Of a DNA stretch of 64,000 bases, positions 34,775-48,352 are shown piece after piece. How positions within the stretch are numbered: the stretch's first letter is position 1; each line of letters opens with the position of its first letter. This stretch comes from Rostrohypoxylon terebratum (lineage: Eukaryota > Ascomycota > Sordariomycetes > Xylariales > Hypoxylaceae). The stretch is taken from positions 310,001-374,000 of the forward strand of contig MU385874.1 in the NCBI GenBank assembly GCA_022497145.1. The letters are read 5' to 3'. The notes under the pieces were generated by a model that was not told the DNA's origin, searched no databases, and saw nothing but the letters and a program-made list of their open reading frames with translations. Made by a program: the position numbers and the translations under genes.

Positions 34775-37700
34775 TCCTTCTCTTCCACGATATAACGACA
34801 AGCACAACTTCCTACCTACTATATACTAGGTAAATACGGCTGTATATGGATGTGTAATACATCTGTCGCGCGCAGCCCTGTAAGCCCTGTTTGGTCGCGG
34901 GGTCGTCGCCCGACCATGTATGACTGTGTATGAGGTATTCCAACGGAGGGATCCGGAAGATACCTAATACCTTAGGTAGGCAAGTTTTTACTCCTATCCG
35001 AATTCTGTCCAGGCGCCAGGCGCCGAGGCATCTTACTACAATTACCTGCCCACCCTTTTCGCGCTTTTGTCATGGTTCCTGATCAAGCAAACACGTTTAC
35101 CACCGCCTCATTCTTCCCTCCCCTCTCTCTACTCTCTACAAAGTTGAGTAGATGGCACATCCATTATAACGCCATAACGATACTTACATAGTAGTACTAT
35201 TACACTCAATTCTTGGTACAAATCCTGGACACCCTTGATAGCTTATCCAAGTTCGTGTACATACTATGTAGTAAGAAGCATGTTCGTGGGCAGACGCAAT
35301 GTGATTCGTACGCAGCCATGCACATTGCACATACAGTACGAATTTGTTCGGTCAGGCATAATGCATACTCTAGGTATGTATACACATCATGGTACTTCGC
35401 ACATAATTTCGGTACTTGGTGATACGCCTTGTTCGTTCTTTCAAAAGGCAGCCAATCATATCCTCTAACCAAAGTTGACTAGCATACCCTGGAAAACCAG
35501 GGGTCTTTTTGAGGCAAGAGGGATGTTGACTAAGTACATAAGGTACCTGGGACCTAACAGAACTACATACCTAGTAATTACATAGTAGGTAGACCAGGTA
35601 GACTCTAGTAGGTACTACATAGTAAGTAATGGACCTTGGACTTAGAGCAATCGCCATGGATGGCACATGGTTCAGTCAGCTCAATCAGTGTAGGTAGTGA
35701 CTTGAAAGTGACTTGAAAGTGAGAGGAATTGATGTACATTATACACGGATCCATTCTGCGTACCTAGTAGGTACCTACCAGGTAGTGCATAGTACAATAC
35801 ATACTACTAGATCCATAATTAATGCTCGATGCTCAATGCTTGAAACGCGTGTCACTGCCCACTCCCCTCGCACAGTTACAACTTACTAGTAGTACCCATC
35901 AATATCTTCGATACCAGTACCTACAGCATACTCAATCTTCAATTCAAGTATGGCGCCTATGTTGCATGGCGTGAGCCCTATTGGCTTTTGGACTCTTGAA
36001 AAGACGGCTACCCAATTCAGCGTCCAAACGTCGATGGTGTTTCGTCGACATAGCAGTCGCCGTCGATCACACAAACGGTCCATCGCGCAAGAAAAGGCGT
36101 CCCATTAATACATATACTCACCTACATAGTACTATTAGATGAGTACTGCCTCTTGAAAGTCGAATATAGTAGATAGGTAGTTTATAGCACTTTGTCCACA
36201 GAGTAAACTTGCTGACACGAAGATCGCGGCCTACCTATGCACATGGATGGGCCGTGGATAGAACTTAAGTCTTAGGTAGTATAAGCGAGCATCGATGCCT
36301 TCACCATTCCTTCTTTCGTCTTCAGTTACTTGGCAGCTAAGTACATAACTCGAGATGATACTGGGTAATGATGGTAATGATAGGTAGGACCTAGGTATTC
36401 AGCCCATCGCACGTAACATCCATGGATGTCATACTATGTAAATCTTTCGATCTATCCTAGGCTTGTGGCGGGGTTGACGATCTTTGCTTATTTGACGTCT
36501 CGGCTCTTTTGGTTAGATATTTCGCCTACTATGGTTACTATAATCTAGGTACATACATACATACATAGCAGTGCGTGATTTGATCCTCGTGTTCGAGTAA
36601 TTGACTATTATTGCCATGTCATTGCTATGTAGGAAGTGTAGAACATGGAGACGGATGCTTATGGGGAGTTTAGGTGCGGGAAGCTGAACCGGTTCTGGAC
36701 CCTTTCAACGCGGATGTGAAGAGTTTGGGTGGACAATTCTGCCACCTCCTGAAACAAAGGAGGTCAAAAGAGCTGATTCTATTTTCAAATTGTTGACCCT
36801 CAGGCTGCTTCTTCTTGAACTTACAAGTTTGACAGATCATCGAACTCAAGTAGAACTTGAGGTTGATGTAGTAACAGGAGCAAGAGACATTTAAGGTAAC
36901 TTGGTTGACATATGTCATATGTTCTCTTTTCACGTCGTTTATTCTCCGTCATAGAACATATCCACCCGCTATTAGTTCGTACTCCCCTTGGACATTCGGG
37001 ACCGGCGCGGGCTTACTAAAGAAAATACCCGGCCCCGCGAGTCAGGCCAACAACTTCCACAGTTTTTCTACGATATCGAAAGTTACTAGAGATATACATA
37101 CAATGCCCGTAAAATGTCTCTCGTGATGGGAAACCGTCGAGTGATATTGAGCGGCAGAAACTGCGGAATGCCGGTTAGCCTTAAAACCAGATATCTGATA
37201 CTTGATACGCCACTGACAGAGCCGAGCCTAGTATAAGGCTGACTCGACTCTTATGTCGTGCTGGTGATATAGTGTCCGTGGATGCTTATGACTGTATCGC
37301 GCTTGAAATGCCTCGCTGTACGTATGTCCCTGTCACTTCTGCCATGCATCTCCTTTTACCAATTCCTTCAGTTACTTTTGAATCAGATCTGGAGTATTAT
37401 GAGCATGTCCATGGATGTGTAGAGATATTGAAGCCCGTCACCCAAATTCGGAGTCGGGGGTTAGTCAGTATGTCGGCATGTCAGTATGTCAATATATCAG
37501 TATATAATATCAGTGACAGCGTTGATTGTGATCGTTGGTGTTGGCGGAGACGTATTAGATGAACATGGATGAATACTATGCAAGGTTGGAAAGGACTTGA
37601 TAAAGTCTCTAATAATGAATGACCAAAAAACGAGATGATGGCGTGACACAATCCAAGGTCATGCTACCGCTGAATAGGTAGTTAAATACCACGAGGCTAG

Positions 37701-38836
37701 CGTGTGTTCGTCATACCCACCTCTTGCACAAACCCGAAGCAAACAGTCTTTCAAATCTCGATTCTACCTACTCGGCCGCCAAAAATCTACCTGGTCTATT
37801 AGTCTACCTAGTTGCCTAGGAGGTACGTAGGGACCATTCGGTGGATTCGGTGGATTCGTTGGAGGAAGTGGGAAAGTTGGATTGAAGCGCTGTAAGCGCG
37901 TGGTTCACCGTTTATAGCCCTCGGTGTTGAAAGAGCGGAACTCGAATCTTACGCAGGTGAAAGGTAAGGCAAGATAATGAAGAGTTATTTATAAGAGAGG
38001 TATGTATGTAGCCTTAGATGACCTCGAATCCAAGGTCGTGGGGGACAAACACGATCTCGAAGAATGGTACACTTGTAACTGGAGGATTATCCAACTGGAA
38101 GAAATCGTGAAAAGAAAAAGAAACAAGCCCTGGCTGATAAAAAGTGGAATACTTGACTTACACTGGAGGTCTTAGGTAGGTAGTACGGGCTAGGTATTAG
38201 CTTTGATCCTTAAAGGCTTCAGTGGAAGGAAGACCTCAATTTTGACATCAGAGGATAAGTATTTATTACCTACCTAATAATTGAAGCTTTGATTGCTACT
38301 TCCCTCAAGCTTTTTGATGTTTTTTTTCTCTACCAAGTACCTAGTATCAACTAATTCGGAGTAAACTACAGAGTACAAGTACATACATACATACATACAC
38401 ATATACGAAGTAGATGTAGGTAAACATTCTGTGCACATGCCTACTTCTCATATAGCAGTACCCATGTGTTTGTTGTATGAGACTTGGTAATGACTTAATA
38501 AATCTATACAGCCAATAATATTTAATGTTGCTTGGATAATGGTAATGGCAGTTTTAGAAGTGACTTTTTCGAAGTTAAAATGCTGCATCCACCCCTGCTT
38601 AACGAACCCGCCTCAAATTGATGAAAACTAATGCCCTTTTTTTTTCCCCTTTTCAACGTTTCTTCATAACTTTAAAGTTCGCATCGTCTATCGTGTTGAT
38701 AGATTAGATAAGTAGGTATTCATGTGTTCCGATCTCATCACATGTAATTACTTGACGTATTCATAACATTTGATGCTGTAATATTTATCATTTTAATCAA
38801 TGCGTTTTTCCTGTATTAATTGGGGTTTTTCCCGCC

Positions 38837-38850
38837 GGGGGGAGGGGGGG
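38837..38850 (+). other. G-rich tract
   Basis: Runs of six and seven G separated by one A. A second, longer tract lies 570 bp downstream. Confidence 0.6.
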
Positions 38851-39421
38851 TGTGACTCTAAGGCTTGATTAAGGTAGGGTCCTGATCTTAGATTTAGTTT
38901 TTTATGAGTACTTGCCGAAGTACATACATATATCAAGTACACGCGTACCTAGGTGTTAAATCATTAGATGTAATTTTAGATGTAGTGTAGGTACTAGTAT
39001 ACTTACATTTCTACGTACATACCTACTTTTAACAAACATCAACTCAGTTTTGAACATTGAACATGGGCATTAAACCACATACATAACGTCTGAACCAGCG
39101 CTGGGAAGGTCGGACTGCCAGATTGAATATTTGGACCCGATTGTCGGGTTCAAGAAGCAGCAACACATTTGGATGGAGCCAACTTCCAACCCCCCAAAAG
39201 TCACGCTCCTTCTCATTCATTATTTCGGTGACCGCTTCACTTAACCTTGGAACTCGCTCACTTCCAACTAATGGTACGTATGTAAGTGCATGTATACGCG
39301 TAAGTACATATTTCGAGCTATTCGAGCAATACATACATATGTAGGTATGTAAGTGAATAATAGCATTTAACAAAGCTTTTAGCTTTTATTATACTTTACT
39401 CACTGGGTTTTTTTTTCTTTC

Positions 39422-39445
39422 GGGGGAGGGGGACCGGGGGGGGGG
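39422..39445 (+). other. G-rich tract, G-quadruplex-compatible
   Basis: Runs of five, five and ten G separated by A and ACC, which satisfies the usual four-G-run pattern when the long run is split. It follows a T-rich stretch, as does the tract at 38837. Confidence 0.6.
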
Positions 39446-40075
39446 TTTAATATTTGATTTCCTCTTATTTAGTAAATTTCCCTCTTCTCAAGTACCTTTT
39501 TTCGCATCGCACTAGGTAGTAGGTACTAATAGATCCCTTACCGTTCTTTTTCGTCTGCCAAGACCCCCCCAAGCCTCAACGACCTTACAACCGCCGTTCC
39601 GAATGCTTCGAACTGCCACGCCAGTCGCAAATCTCGCATCCGTCCACACATACTACTTAATAGTAGTATTCCATCAAAATCCCCCTCAACTTTCCGCGTA
39701 CCGCGTTATACTTTCCGTCGTCTGATAACCCTGTTGAAGAATTCTACGCGAGACACCAATCATCGTATTTACATAGTAAGTTTTATCTCCTTTACTTCCT
39801 TTACTTCCTTCACAGTCTTTACCTAAATATGGATGTATGTACCTCTATGCCACCTCTTACCCTATACCCTATCATACTTAGCCTATTAAGATCACCTCTT
39901 CCGAGTCTGCCCAACTTCCTTTTGTATCGCAATGTTTCCTTACCTGAGCATAAGTTTCAGGCGCAGCACGTAATTTTTGGTACCTCTTTATAGGTACCTA
40001 GGTCCTACATATTCTTTCTTACCTGGCTGCCCGGGTGAGTAATGTGCTTGACCGAACGTATATCTTCGCGCTCAA

Positions 40076-40101
40076 TGCTCATGCTCATGCTCATGCTCAT
40101 C
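40076..40101. repeat. CTCATG hexanucleotide repeat
   Basis: Four tandem copies in the putative MED15 leader region. Confidence 0.85.
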
Positions 40102-41652
40102 TTGGCCTGGCTGGCTTTAGTACCTTACTTTCGGTATCGCAGGGTAGTGCATACCGCAGCTCCAGAGGTATTTCTTTTTATCTTCTCTTTTCTATTTATC
40201 TATTTATTTCCGAATTCTGAGTGACAAACCTTGCTGTCGCTACTTAAGTGCTATACTATGTACATACTAGTATGTACTGGCAGCACTGGGCCACTGGTAG
40301 CACTGGCAGCACTGAGGTACCGTGACAGGTACACCCACGTACTGCAAAGTATAAATCCGCTACTGGAGGGAGTAGGGGCACCCCTGTCCCAACCAATCAT
40401 CTTGCACAGTATCATACAGTACCACACACTAGCGTACAGGTACCTACCAGCATACAGTACCTTGATGCATCTTAGTCGCTGTTAGTCAGTGGGAGATCCC
40501 CGGGAGACCCGCCTTTTCCAATATTTCGATTCCCACTATTGGTCATTGATCATTCACTACTTGCACGCGGCAACCTTGTTTGGATTGAGTGTCCCAGCCA
40601 AGGGCCTGCTTCTCTCTACTGTCTACCATTCTGCCAGTCTTGCTTGAACACTCATTCCCATTCTCCTACTGCCGCCTTTCTTCCTCTCTACCACCATCAC
40701 CACGACCTAATCTCTGTCCTTATTTTCACCTTTTTCTTTTCACCCGGTTTTACCGTCTTCTCTATTCTGGAGATAGATCCCAAGTTTTTTCTTAATCGCT
40801 TTGCTTCATTCGCCATAACCTCTTTTTTTTAACGCTGGCTCGCCGATTTGATGATCCTATTGTCTCAATACCGATGCTATTAAAATCCCGGTATACGTGA
40901 TTTCCTAATACTGACATTCGATCTCGAAGTTCTCTCGCGTATCCTGCACCTCTCCTCGGTTGCGACGTCCGGTGCGAAATCAACGATCGGATAAAATATC
41001 ATAGTTGAGCTTTTTCATCCTTGCCGGCCGCAATAATTATTAGGAACTATCAGTATCCATTCAAGTGCGCGGTATCTTCACATGAGTATTGTGCGATCCG
41101 TCAAATAATTCTTACGACCCGCCGACCTACACCCAAACAACCTCCATCTACATTCAAGCTTTAGTCAATACCCTGCTTGTAGGAGAGCGACTGCACGAAT
41201 TTTAACATCCCGCACATGAGCCGATCCGTTTTCCAAACCACTCGACTACCTTCTTTCTACCAAGTGCTGTCTTGTCTTCGAGATTTCTCGTTGCTTGGGG
41301 TTTGTCTGGTCAGTTCATTTAGAGGTGGCGCACGATAGCGCACCTTTTCAAACATTGACGAGTCTGGCACAGGTTTCGTGAGGTTAAGGCTTGATGGACT
41401 CGACTGGATCAATCTTTTAGGCCCTGGGTTGCTCTACGACGAAATTTTGCCTAGGTGTAAAGGATCTGTCAACGACCTTGCATAGGCAGTACATTATCGT
41501 GATCCAATAGGATCTTTACTATCTCCTGAATCAGTATTACTTCAGACGACCTACCTTAAATCCAAATCATTTGGTCTTCTAGGATACTAGGATATCAATA
41601 TCGCGTCCCGCTACCGCTTACGACTTGACCGAGGTCGTTTTCTCCCGCGGCC

Positions 41653-44600
41653 ATGGCCGCCAATATGCCACAGATGGCTGGCGGTGGCACTTTACGGCGG
41701 CCAGCCCACCAGCAGCTGTCGCAACTTGTCTATACGCAGATGATGCAGCAACAAACGAACCACATCGGAGGCTGGCAGGATCAGGTTCAGGCGAATTTGC
41801 GCGTGAGCAACGCAATGAATCTGTACGTCCAACTGTTCATTTCAAACCCACATATGAATTACTCATTGCCATCGTTATGATTTCATTATTGTGCTAACTT
41901 ATTGTTTAGGATATCTAATTCATTCTTGGCTATGCCTGCTATTGATTCCCAGCAACTAATAATGGCTGGCCTGAGTTATGAACGGGATGCCTTTGTGAAT
42001 TCGCCCGATAAGGTGAGCCTTCTCTCTTCCTTTCCGCGGTGAATCATATGTGACTCATGCTTCGTATAGGCGACGTACGACCAAAAGATTAGCGGCCGTG
42101 TTCACGAGCTGTTTAAACAGAGGCAAGCACATGAACATACCCTCCAACATAGCTTAAATGCGCAGGCTGCTGCTCAGGCTCAAGCACAAATGATGATGAA
42201 CCAGGGCATGATGTCGAGAGGGATGGGCCAACCGGCCCAGGGATTTCAGCATCTTCAGCAGCCAATGCAGCCCTCACCGATTCCCCAGCAACCCCATCAA
42301 ACTGGCATGAGCATGGGCGGTCCGGGAGGGCTTCCAATGAATCCAAATCAGCAGGGGATGCAGATGCGTGCACAGATGCCGGGACATCCGGCTATGGCAA
42401 ACTTACCGGCTCAAGATAGGACGAAAGTTGTGCAGTTGGCAATGGCGAGACTGAATCAGACCGGAGAAGCGCAGAGAAACCAGCTTCGGATGATGCTACA
42501 ATCGAAATTATCCCCGCATCAACTACAAACACTTCAACAGGAAAATATGGATCCGGTTCTTTTCTTTTTCCAAAACCAGATCTTGCAGGCATGGAAAGGC
42601 CAGGCTGGAGCGAATGGCAGTGGCAACCAATCAGCAATGCAGATGCAGGCGCAACGGCAGATGAACCAGTCTCGACAACAGCTAGCCGGAGTAGCGAATG
42701 GCGAATTCGGCCCCTTCTCCAACGTGGAGAGTATAATGAACCAGCAGAAGGCTGGTTTGCTTGCCCAGGAAGCAGGCCAGATGGTGGTGCCAGCGAGTAA
42801 TGGGTCTGGTCGGAATGCCACGCCTCAGCCGATGGGCGGTGTTCAGGGTCCAAACCCCAACAACCATCCGGGTCCCAACCAGTCCGGCATGCCTAATCAG
42901 CTGCAGCAGCAATTTAACCTGCCACAGGCTCAGCAACTGAAGATGGATCAAAGGGCAGCGCAATCGCAAGCACAAATCAGGGCACAAGCTCAGGCCAAGC
43001 AAATGCAAGGTCAGCCTGGCGGATTAAACGGACCAGGTCCTATTTCTCAAAGTCCTGGTATGAACACTCTGAATACTCCAGTCCGCCGAACCCCCATAGG
43101 TATGGGCCAAGGCGAGGGACAACCTCAAATGGGTCAGCCAAATGGTCCTTTTGTACAGGGGCTAGACCCACGTTTTAATCAGGGTAACCAGCGGCCACCA
43201 ATGGCTGGAAACTCAAACGCTTTCAACGCTTTCTTGGGTCAGATGAGTCTCGAACAACGCCAGGTCTTTATGACTATGCCAGCAGAAAAGCGAAATGAGA
43301 TACTCGTGAAATGGTCGACTGGTTCTGGGCCTGGCCGGATGGCGGGACGCGGTCAACCTCCGCAGCCTAACCAGTTTGCGCAGAACAACCCGATGGCTCA
43401 ATTTGGCTCGATGAATAATGCCGGGCAGCAACCTAACCCTCACATGCCGATGAATCCTCAGAACCAGATGCTTTTTCAGCACCAGCTGAACAGAATGCGG
43501 AGTACTATGCAAAATCAAAACCGTCCCCAAGGATCTCCAGATACGACTGCATTGATGGATTCGATGGACGTACCGCCAAAGATACTCGAACAGCTAAGAG
43601 GAAACCAGCCAATGCCACTCGAAATCAAGAAATGGGGCCAGCTAAAGCAATTTTTGATGCAGAAAAGCGTCAATCCGGCTACGATGAACCAGCTTCAAAC
43701 TTTCCAGAATGCTCAATTTCAGAGTATTATGAAGCAGAGGGGTGCAGCCGGCAATCAGATGCCTCAGCATAACATGCCTCCTCAGGGACCGCAGCCTTCT
43801 AATGCACAAATGCCAATGGCTGCAAACCCTGCCGTCAATATGGGCTTCCCGGGGATTACTGTCACCGCCCAAGAAATGCAGAATGCCAGAAATTATGATA
43901 AATTCAAGGCATTTTCAGATGAAAAGCTCCGGGCGACCCTACTGCAAATGAAAGTGCATTCCTTGCGGCAGAGGGCAGCCGGCCAGAACGGACAGGCGCC
44001 AAATGCCCAGACGCAGACGTCACAGCCGGGCAACGCCAACATAGTTACATCAGCAACGCCAGCTGCTGCTCCTAACGTTCTACAACAACGACACCAGAAT
44101 ACGGGACCCGACCCCAATGTGGCAGGTTCTGCGGTACCTGCTAGGAACAATAGACCACCCCAGAATAATCGGCCACAGCCGACTCAACCTACAGCCCCAC
44201 CTCAAAAAGTTGGCGTGAAGCGTACAAGCACCGACGATGTGGTGGAGGTGCCCAATCCCTCAAGCACACCAGTTCAACGACCACCCTCTCAACAGGCCAA
44301 AGCGCCCGGAAACATGTCTCAGGCGCTCCAGCTAAACAGTATTGCGCCTGAACAGAGGGCCAAGATTGAGGCTGCGATGAAGTCAAGACAAGCACAGGCA
44401 GCTAATGGTGCAGGCGGTCCCGGCGCACAGCAACCTCACATGTCTGAGGAGATGCAGTGCCTCAAAGCCATCAGCCAAGAGGAGCATATGTCCGCAAGTA
44501 AAGAGTCATACCATGAAATCCAGATGACTCCCGAGCAGTATCAAGATATGGGTCAAAAGATTCAATCTATGGTAGGAGAAATGACCAAGATCAGCAAAAT

Positions 44601-46185
44601 ATTGCGCCGCTGGTACACCCTTACCAAAGATGATAATCGGGCTAGGATGTTCTTTAGAATGGTATGTTTTATATGATGTCTGAAGTATATTCAGTAGTAG
44701 CAGTAACTGATGCTGATTTAGCGACTTCGTTTACTCAAACAATTTGTGGACGGCGAGAAGATGACCACTCTGAAAAAGGCCTTCTCTTTAAGGCCACAAG
44801 ATTTGGATGGCGTCAGAGCAATGCTGGAGGGCATGGCTCGGGATGTTGCCTCCCAATATCCTCAAGTTATAAAGAGGAACGGGAATGCCATTCAGCAGCA
44901 GAACACAACAGACTCTGGCCCTCAGCAAGGCACTAATGAAAACATGGCCACACCCCCGACTGGCCAGCCAGCTCCGCTCAACGCAGCCAACCTTGAAAAG
45001 CAAACGCAGGCACTTAACAAAATGCACCAGAGGACTGGTAGCAGGAGTGGGCAACCACCAGCAGCACCAACGACTTCGCAACCTCCCTTTCCCTTTGGAG
45101 CACAGTCTCCAAACGGTCAGCCTACGTACATTGGCAAGGCCACTGTAACGCAAGCAGACCTGCATTTACCCGCCCGCAAGAGGGTCAAGACCGCAACGCA
45201 ACCAGGTGTCGCTTCAGGTGGTCCCAGCGCCAACTCGTCTCCTCAGGTGCAAAAGGCGCCCTCCCCCGAGATGGTGAAACGGCAAACGTCTACAGAAGCA
45301 AAGGCGGCGGTGGTCCCGAAGCTGCAGTTCCCGTGTTCCGAGCCGAGCTGCGAAGCCCATGGCATTGCGTTTGCTACTGATGAAGCCAGGCAAAAGCACA
45401 TTCAAGAGGAGCATATCAAGCCATACGAAAATCCCTTTAAATTCGTAACGGAGAGCCTTGCGACCGCGCTAGGATTGGATCCGAACGGCAAGCCGAAAGC
45501 AGCGCCGAACGCATCGGTGACCGCCCCGGGTGCCTCGCAGACCTCAATCTCTATGACTCACGATGCCTCGAGGCAAGGCTTAACACCTGCGAGCAGAGCT
45601 GATGCCACCCCAATGTCCCGAGAGCCGTCTATGAAGAGACAAGGCAGCGCTACGGGACCCAAGCCTACAGAATTGGCGAAGACAATTGCTGGGAGGATTG
45701 CTACGCCGAAGCTTGACACTGGGATCAAACCAGGGGACAGTAATACCGGATCCAGCAAACCTGATGATGGGAGACCACAGGCAGCCACTGCGGATGGAAC
45801 TTGGTCGATGATGACCGTTGATCCTCAGGATTTATTTCAGAATCTGGGCGGTCTTGAGGGTGGTGGCGGAGGCGCAATTTCGAACATGGACGTGTACCGG
45901 GCAATCACACCTAACGACACACCCGAGTCTAGCAAAGACAGCGCATCTTCCGAACCGAACAGCGACGTTTCGGAAGGGGTCTCCCTTAACCTGCAACTTA
46001 ACATGGGACTCGATGTCTGGAACCCATTCGGGGGCGGACCCAACTTGGACGTAGATCCTAGCGATATGGATATATCGGGTGCAGGTGATAATTCGCTCCA
46101 GGCGTTTTCCTGGGACGACATCCAGATCGATTGGAACAAGGAGTTCCAATTAGATACAAGTCTTTACTCGATGGATACTACGTGA
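41653..46185 (+). CDS. MED15: Mediator tail subunit MED15 (Gal11-like), KIX-domain coactivator
   Basis: Predicted 1442-aa nuclear coactivator of the Mediator tail, which contacts transcription-factor activation domains. Exons 41653-41822, 41910-42012, 42070-44661 and 44722-46185, all junctions in frame (donors GTACGT, GTGAGC, GTATGT). The KIX region (residues 15-90) is assembled from exons 1-3: QVQANLRVSNAMNL, ISNSFLAMPAIDSQQ, LSYERDAFVNSPDKATYD. A long Gln/Met/Asn/Pro-rich low-complexity region follows to about residue 800, interrupted by helical blocks (LGQMSLEQRQVFMTMPAEKR; PLEIKKWGQLKQFLMQ). After exon 4 begins (RLRLLKQFVDGEKM) there is a Cys-Cys-His-His element, FPCSEPSCEAHG..RQKHIQEEH, and an acidic C-terminus ending in SWDDIQIDW. 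The ATG at 41653 is in GCCATGG context. Assignment rests on architecture and filamentous-fungal family resemblance. Confidence 0.85.
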
Positions 46186-47512
46186 ACAGACTAGTACTGG
46201 TCGAATCTATCCTTAATGAGATGCCCCCATTCATCAAGATACTGGACGTTGGGAATGATTACATTTGGTTTTCTGCTTTCACAGTGATTGGCGTGGCATC
46301 AGGTTAAAGCGGGCCAAATTTCGCATGGGGCTATGGATAGGCCGGAGAACTTGGGTGGAGGGCGTTGCGGAGATATCGTTTCTTTCACTTTCACCTAGAG
46401 TATGCTAAGGGGTCTTTCTTCCCTCTGGGTGTATATCACGGGTCCAATACGGAGGACCCGGGCAGACAACTTCGGGCATGAGGGAAAATATGCCTAATAT
46501 GAAGGCAATCTAGCAAATTTCCGTATTCGAGGGAACAGTTATATAGGACTGGACGGCGTCACGATACCCATAAAAAAAGATAGGTGAAGAGCGAAAATAA
46601 GTTTTTATGATCATTACCTCAATACTTGGTTTAACGGTTTACCAGGGCAACCAGTGTGCATGTGTAGTATAATATGCGAAATGATATTTCAAGGTTGTCG
46701 AGTGGAATGCTTTCACATGCTACTAGGTACCTGGTTATGTCTATAGATGTTTGTACATTTATAATTTTTAAAAGTACTAGATAACTTTCATGGCCTACAT
46801 ACCTACTAGGTAGGTAGTAGTACGATACCTATACGCCTATACCTAGGTACTGTGTAAGTAGCTCCATCCATGATATGATGCATACCTAGAAGACGGCGGG
46901 ATGGCGGGATAACGGGATAGCGTCACCAAGCAGACCGATCGACGTTAAGGCGTTAAAGACGTGGACAGCGGGGTAACCGCGATTGATCTACACTAAGTTC
47001 AAGGGGGTACCTGAGTGACTAGCAGGGATTTCCTGAGACTAGGGTTGCAACTGCCAACAAGCTTAATTTATGCAATCAAGCCATTCCCAGAAGGGTAAGA
47101 AGTAAATATCAGGTGTTGCATAAGGAATTATGTATTTATAGGTACCTAAATACTAGTGCCTATGTATGTCATAAATATGGGATATGAAATGTGAAATGTG
47201 AAATGCGAACGCGACTCTTGAGAAAGCGCGGCGCGCGACGTCAAATACATTGGATAGAGACCTGCATAGTAGGACCTAGGACGGTAAGACCGACTTACCT
47301 AGTAGGTCAAATACTCAAATACTAGCCAAACTTGAACTTAACCAACACTGAGTTTACTAAAGTTTTAATCTCTTCAACTCTGAAGAAGTACCAACCGATT
47401 ATATCACACCAACGTCTTTATCGACATCTACTACCTACATCGACACCTACATCGACACCTACATCGACATTTTATATCACCCGCTTATGCATTAAATGTC
47501 CAAGGCGATCTG
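46186..47512. other. Intergenic region
   Basis: 3' flank of MED15 and leader of the Whi5-like gene. CCTAGG/TAGGTA motifs lie at 46726-46735, 46800-46855 and 47271-47310. A 12-nt tandem repeat sits just before the Whi5-like start. No other gene is seen. Confidence 0.6.
47435..47470. repeat. Three tandem copies of a CTACATCGACAC 12-mer
   Basis: Copies one and two are perfect; copy three differs in its last base. It ends 42 nt before the Whi5-like start codon, so it probably lies in the 5' leader or core promoter. Confidence 0.85.
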
Positions 47513-48352
47513 ATGGATGTGTCGCCTAGCAAGAGGAGCGTCTTAGGACTTATTGATAATAATACTAGGAATTCAACAGTATCGAATGAGGAAGCAGCGC
47601 AGCCAACCACATCTCCAGATTCTCCAAACCAACTCGACCAAGGTGCCGTCAAAAGACCTCTCGGTCTTCTAGAGACCAACCAACGCCAGGAATGTCCACC
47701 AGATCAACCAGATGACCTAGACCAACCAGCCAAGAGACAGCGCGTCTTATCAAGCGAAAATTACCAGCCTATAACGAAAGACCGAGACACGAGAATGGTA
47801 CAAGTCACATGTAATATATCCTGTGTTGGATGATGCGGACTAATACGGGCGAGTTAGGACTCGTGCGACGACCATCAAGGAGAGAACGGCAGCGGCAACG
47901 GCAACGGCAACGATGATGGTAGCAATGATAGTGACAACTACATCGGTGGTCATGATTCATACATCGAACATATTCATTCAGTTTCGGCTGACGAAGCGTC
48001 GTCAATACTTGACAATTCGATTATAGACACATCCCAGGCCACGACAACGATAACAGAGCCGGATACCGAAGTAAACATTCGCAGTCCACCAATATCCTCT
48101 CACCGGCAACATTTGATGAGCCGCGAAGAGGCCCGACAAGTAGGTTTTGGATAGAAAGCGGCTCAAAGGCCCCGAAAAAGCACTCGGCGCTGATACGTGA
48201 TGCAGAAAGCGGAAAAGCTGCGCCTGAGGCTAGGTCTCGCGAGCTATAAAGTGCGGACAGGACAGACAGACGTGCCCCTAGATCAACTAGAGGCCAGACC
48301 ACTGATCAACGCCAGCAAACCCAGACGGCCAGGGCAGTCATATGTGCAGTAG
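47513..48352 (+). CDS. WHI5: Whi5/Nrm1-family cell-cycle transcriptional repressor
   Basis: Predicted 237-aa nuclear corepressor. Yeast Whi5 and Nrm1 bind SBF/MBF and restrain G1/S transcription until phosphorylated by Cdk-cyclin. Exons 47513-47797, 47858-48139 and 48206-48352. The N-terminus MDVSPSKRSVLGLID is a conserved family start with a Cdk-type SPSKR site. The middle is acidic and contains Gly-Asn low complexity plus further Ser/Thr-Pro sites (TSPDSP, SPPIS). The third exon completes the Whi5 domain: SREEARQ-KAEKLRLRLGLA then SYKVRTGQTDVPLDQL. The second intron is secure (GTAGGT..ATGCAG, phase 0). The first is less so: donor GTACAA is weak but is the only one I found that joins the frames; the nearby GTAATA donor creates a stop. 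Whi5 versus Nrm1 cannot be distinguished. Confidence 0.8.

Larger units (their letters stand above)
32553..41652. other. 9.1-kb region without a supportable gene
   Basis: Between the divergent aminopeptidase and MED15 genes. I found no ORF with family-like sequence. It contains a foldback element (32679-32830), a CAC microsatellite (34195-34223), poly-C (34760-34774), TACA repeats (36550-36568, 38380-38400), G-rich tracts (38837-38850, 39422-39445), a CTCATG repeat (40076-40101) and scattered CCTAGG motifs (34147-34168, 35540, 36386-36395, 40001-40011). From about 39500 the plus strand becomes pyrimidine-rich with donor-like sites (for example GGTGAGTA at 40034), which may be a long, spliced MED15 leader. 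Confidence 0.5.

Noticed and set aside
36670..37126. Overlapping 73-87-codon ORFs on both strands
   Set aside because: Neither shows domain-like composition, and they are typical of the random ORFs in this gene-poor region.
47811..47857. Alternative first donor GTAATA in the Whi5-like gene
   Set aside because: Joining from this phase-1 donor to any AG that keeps the downstream frame creates a stop codon.
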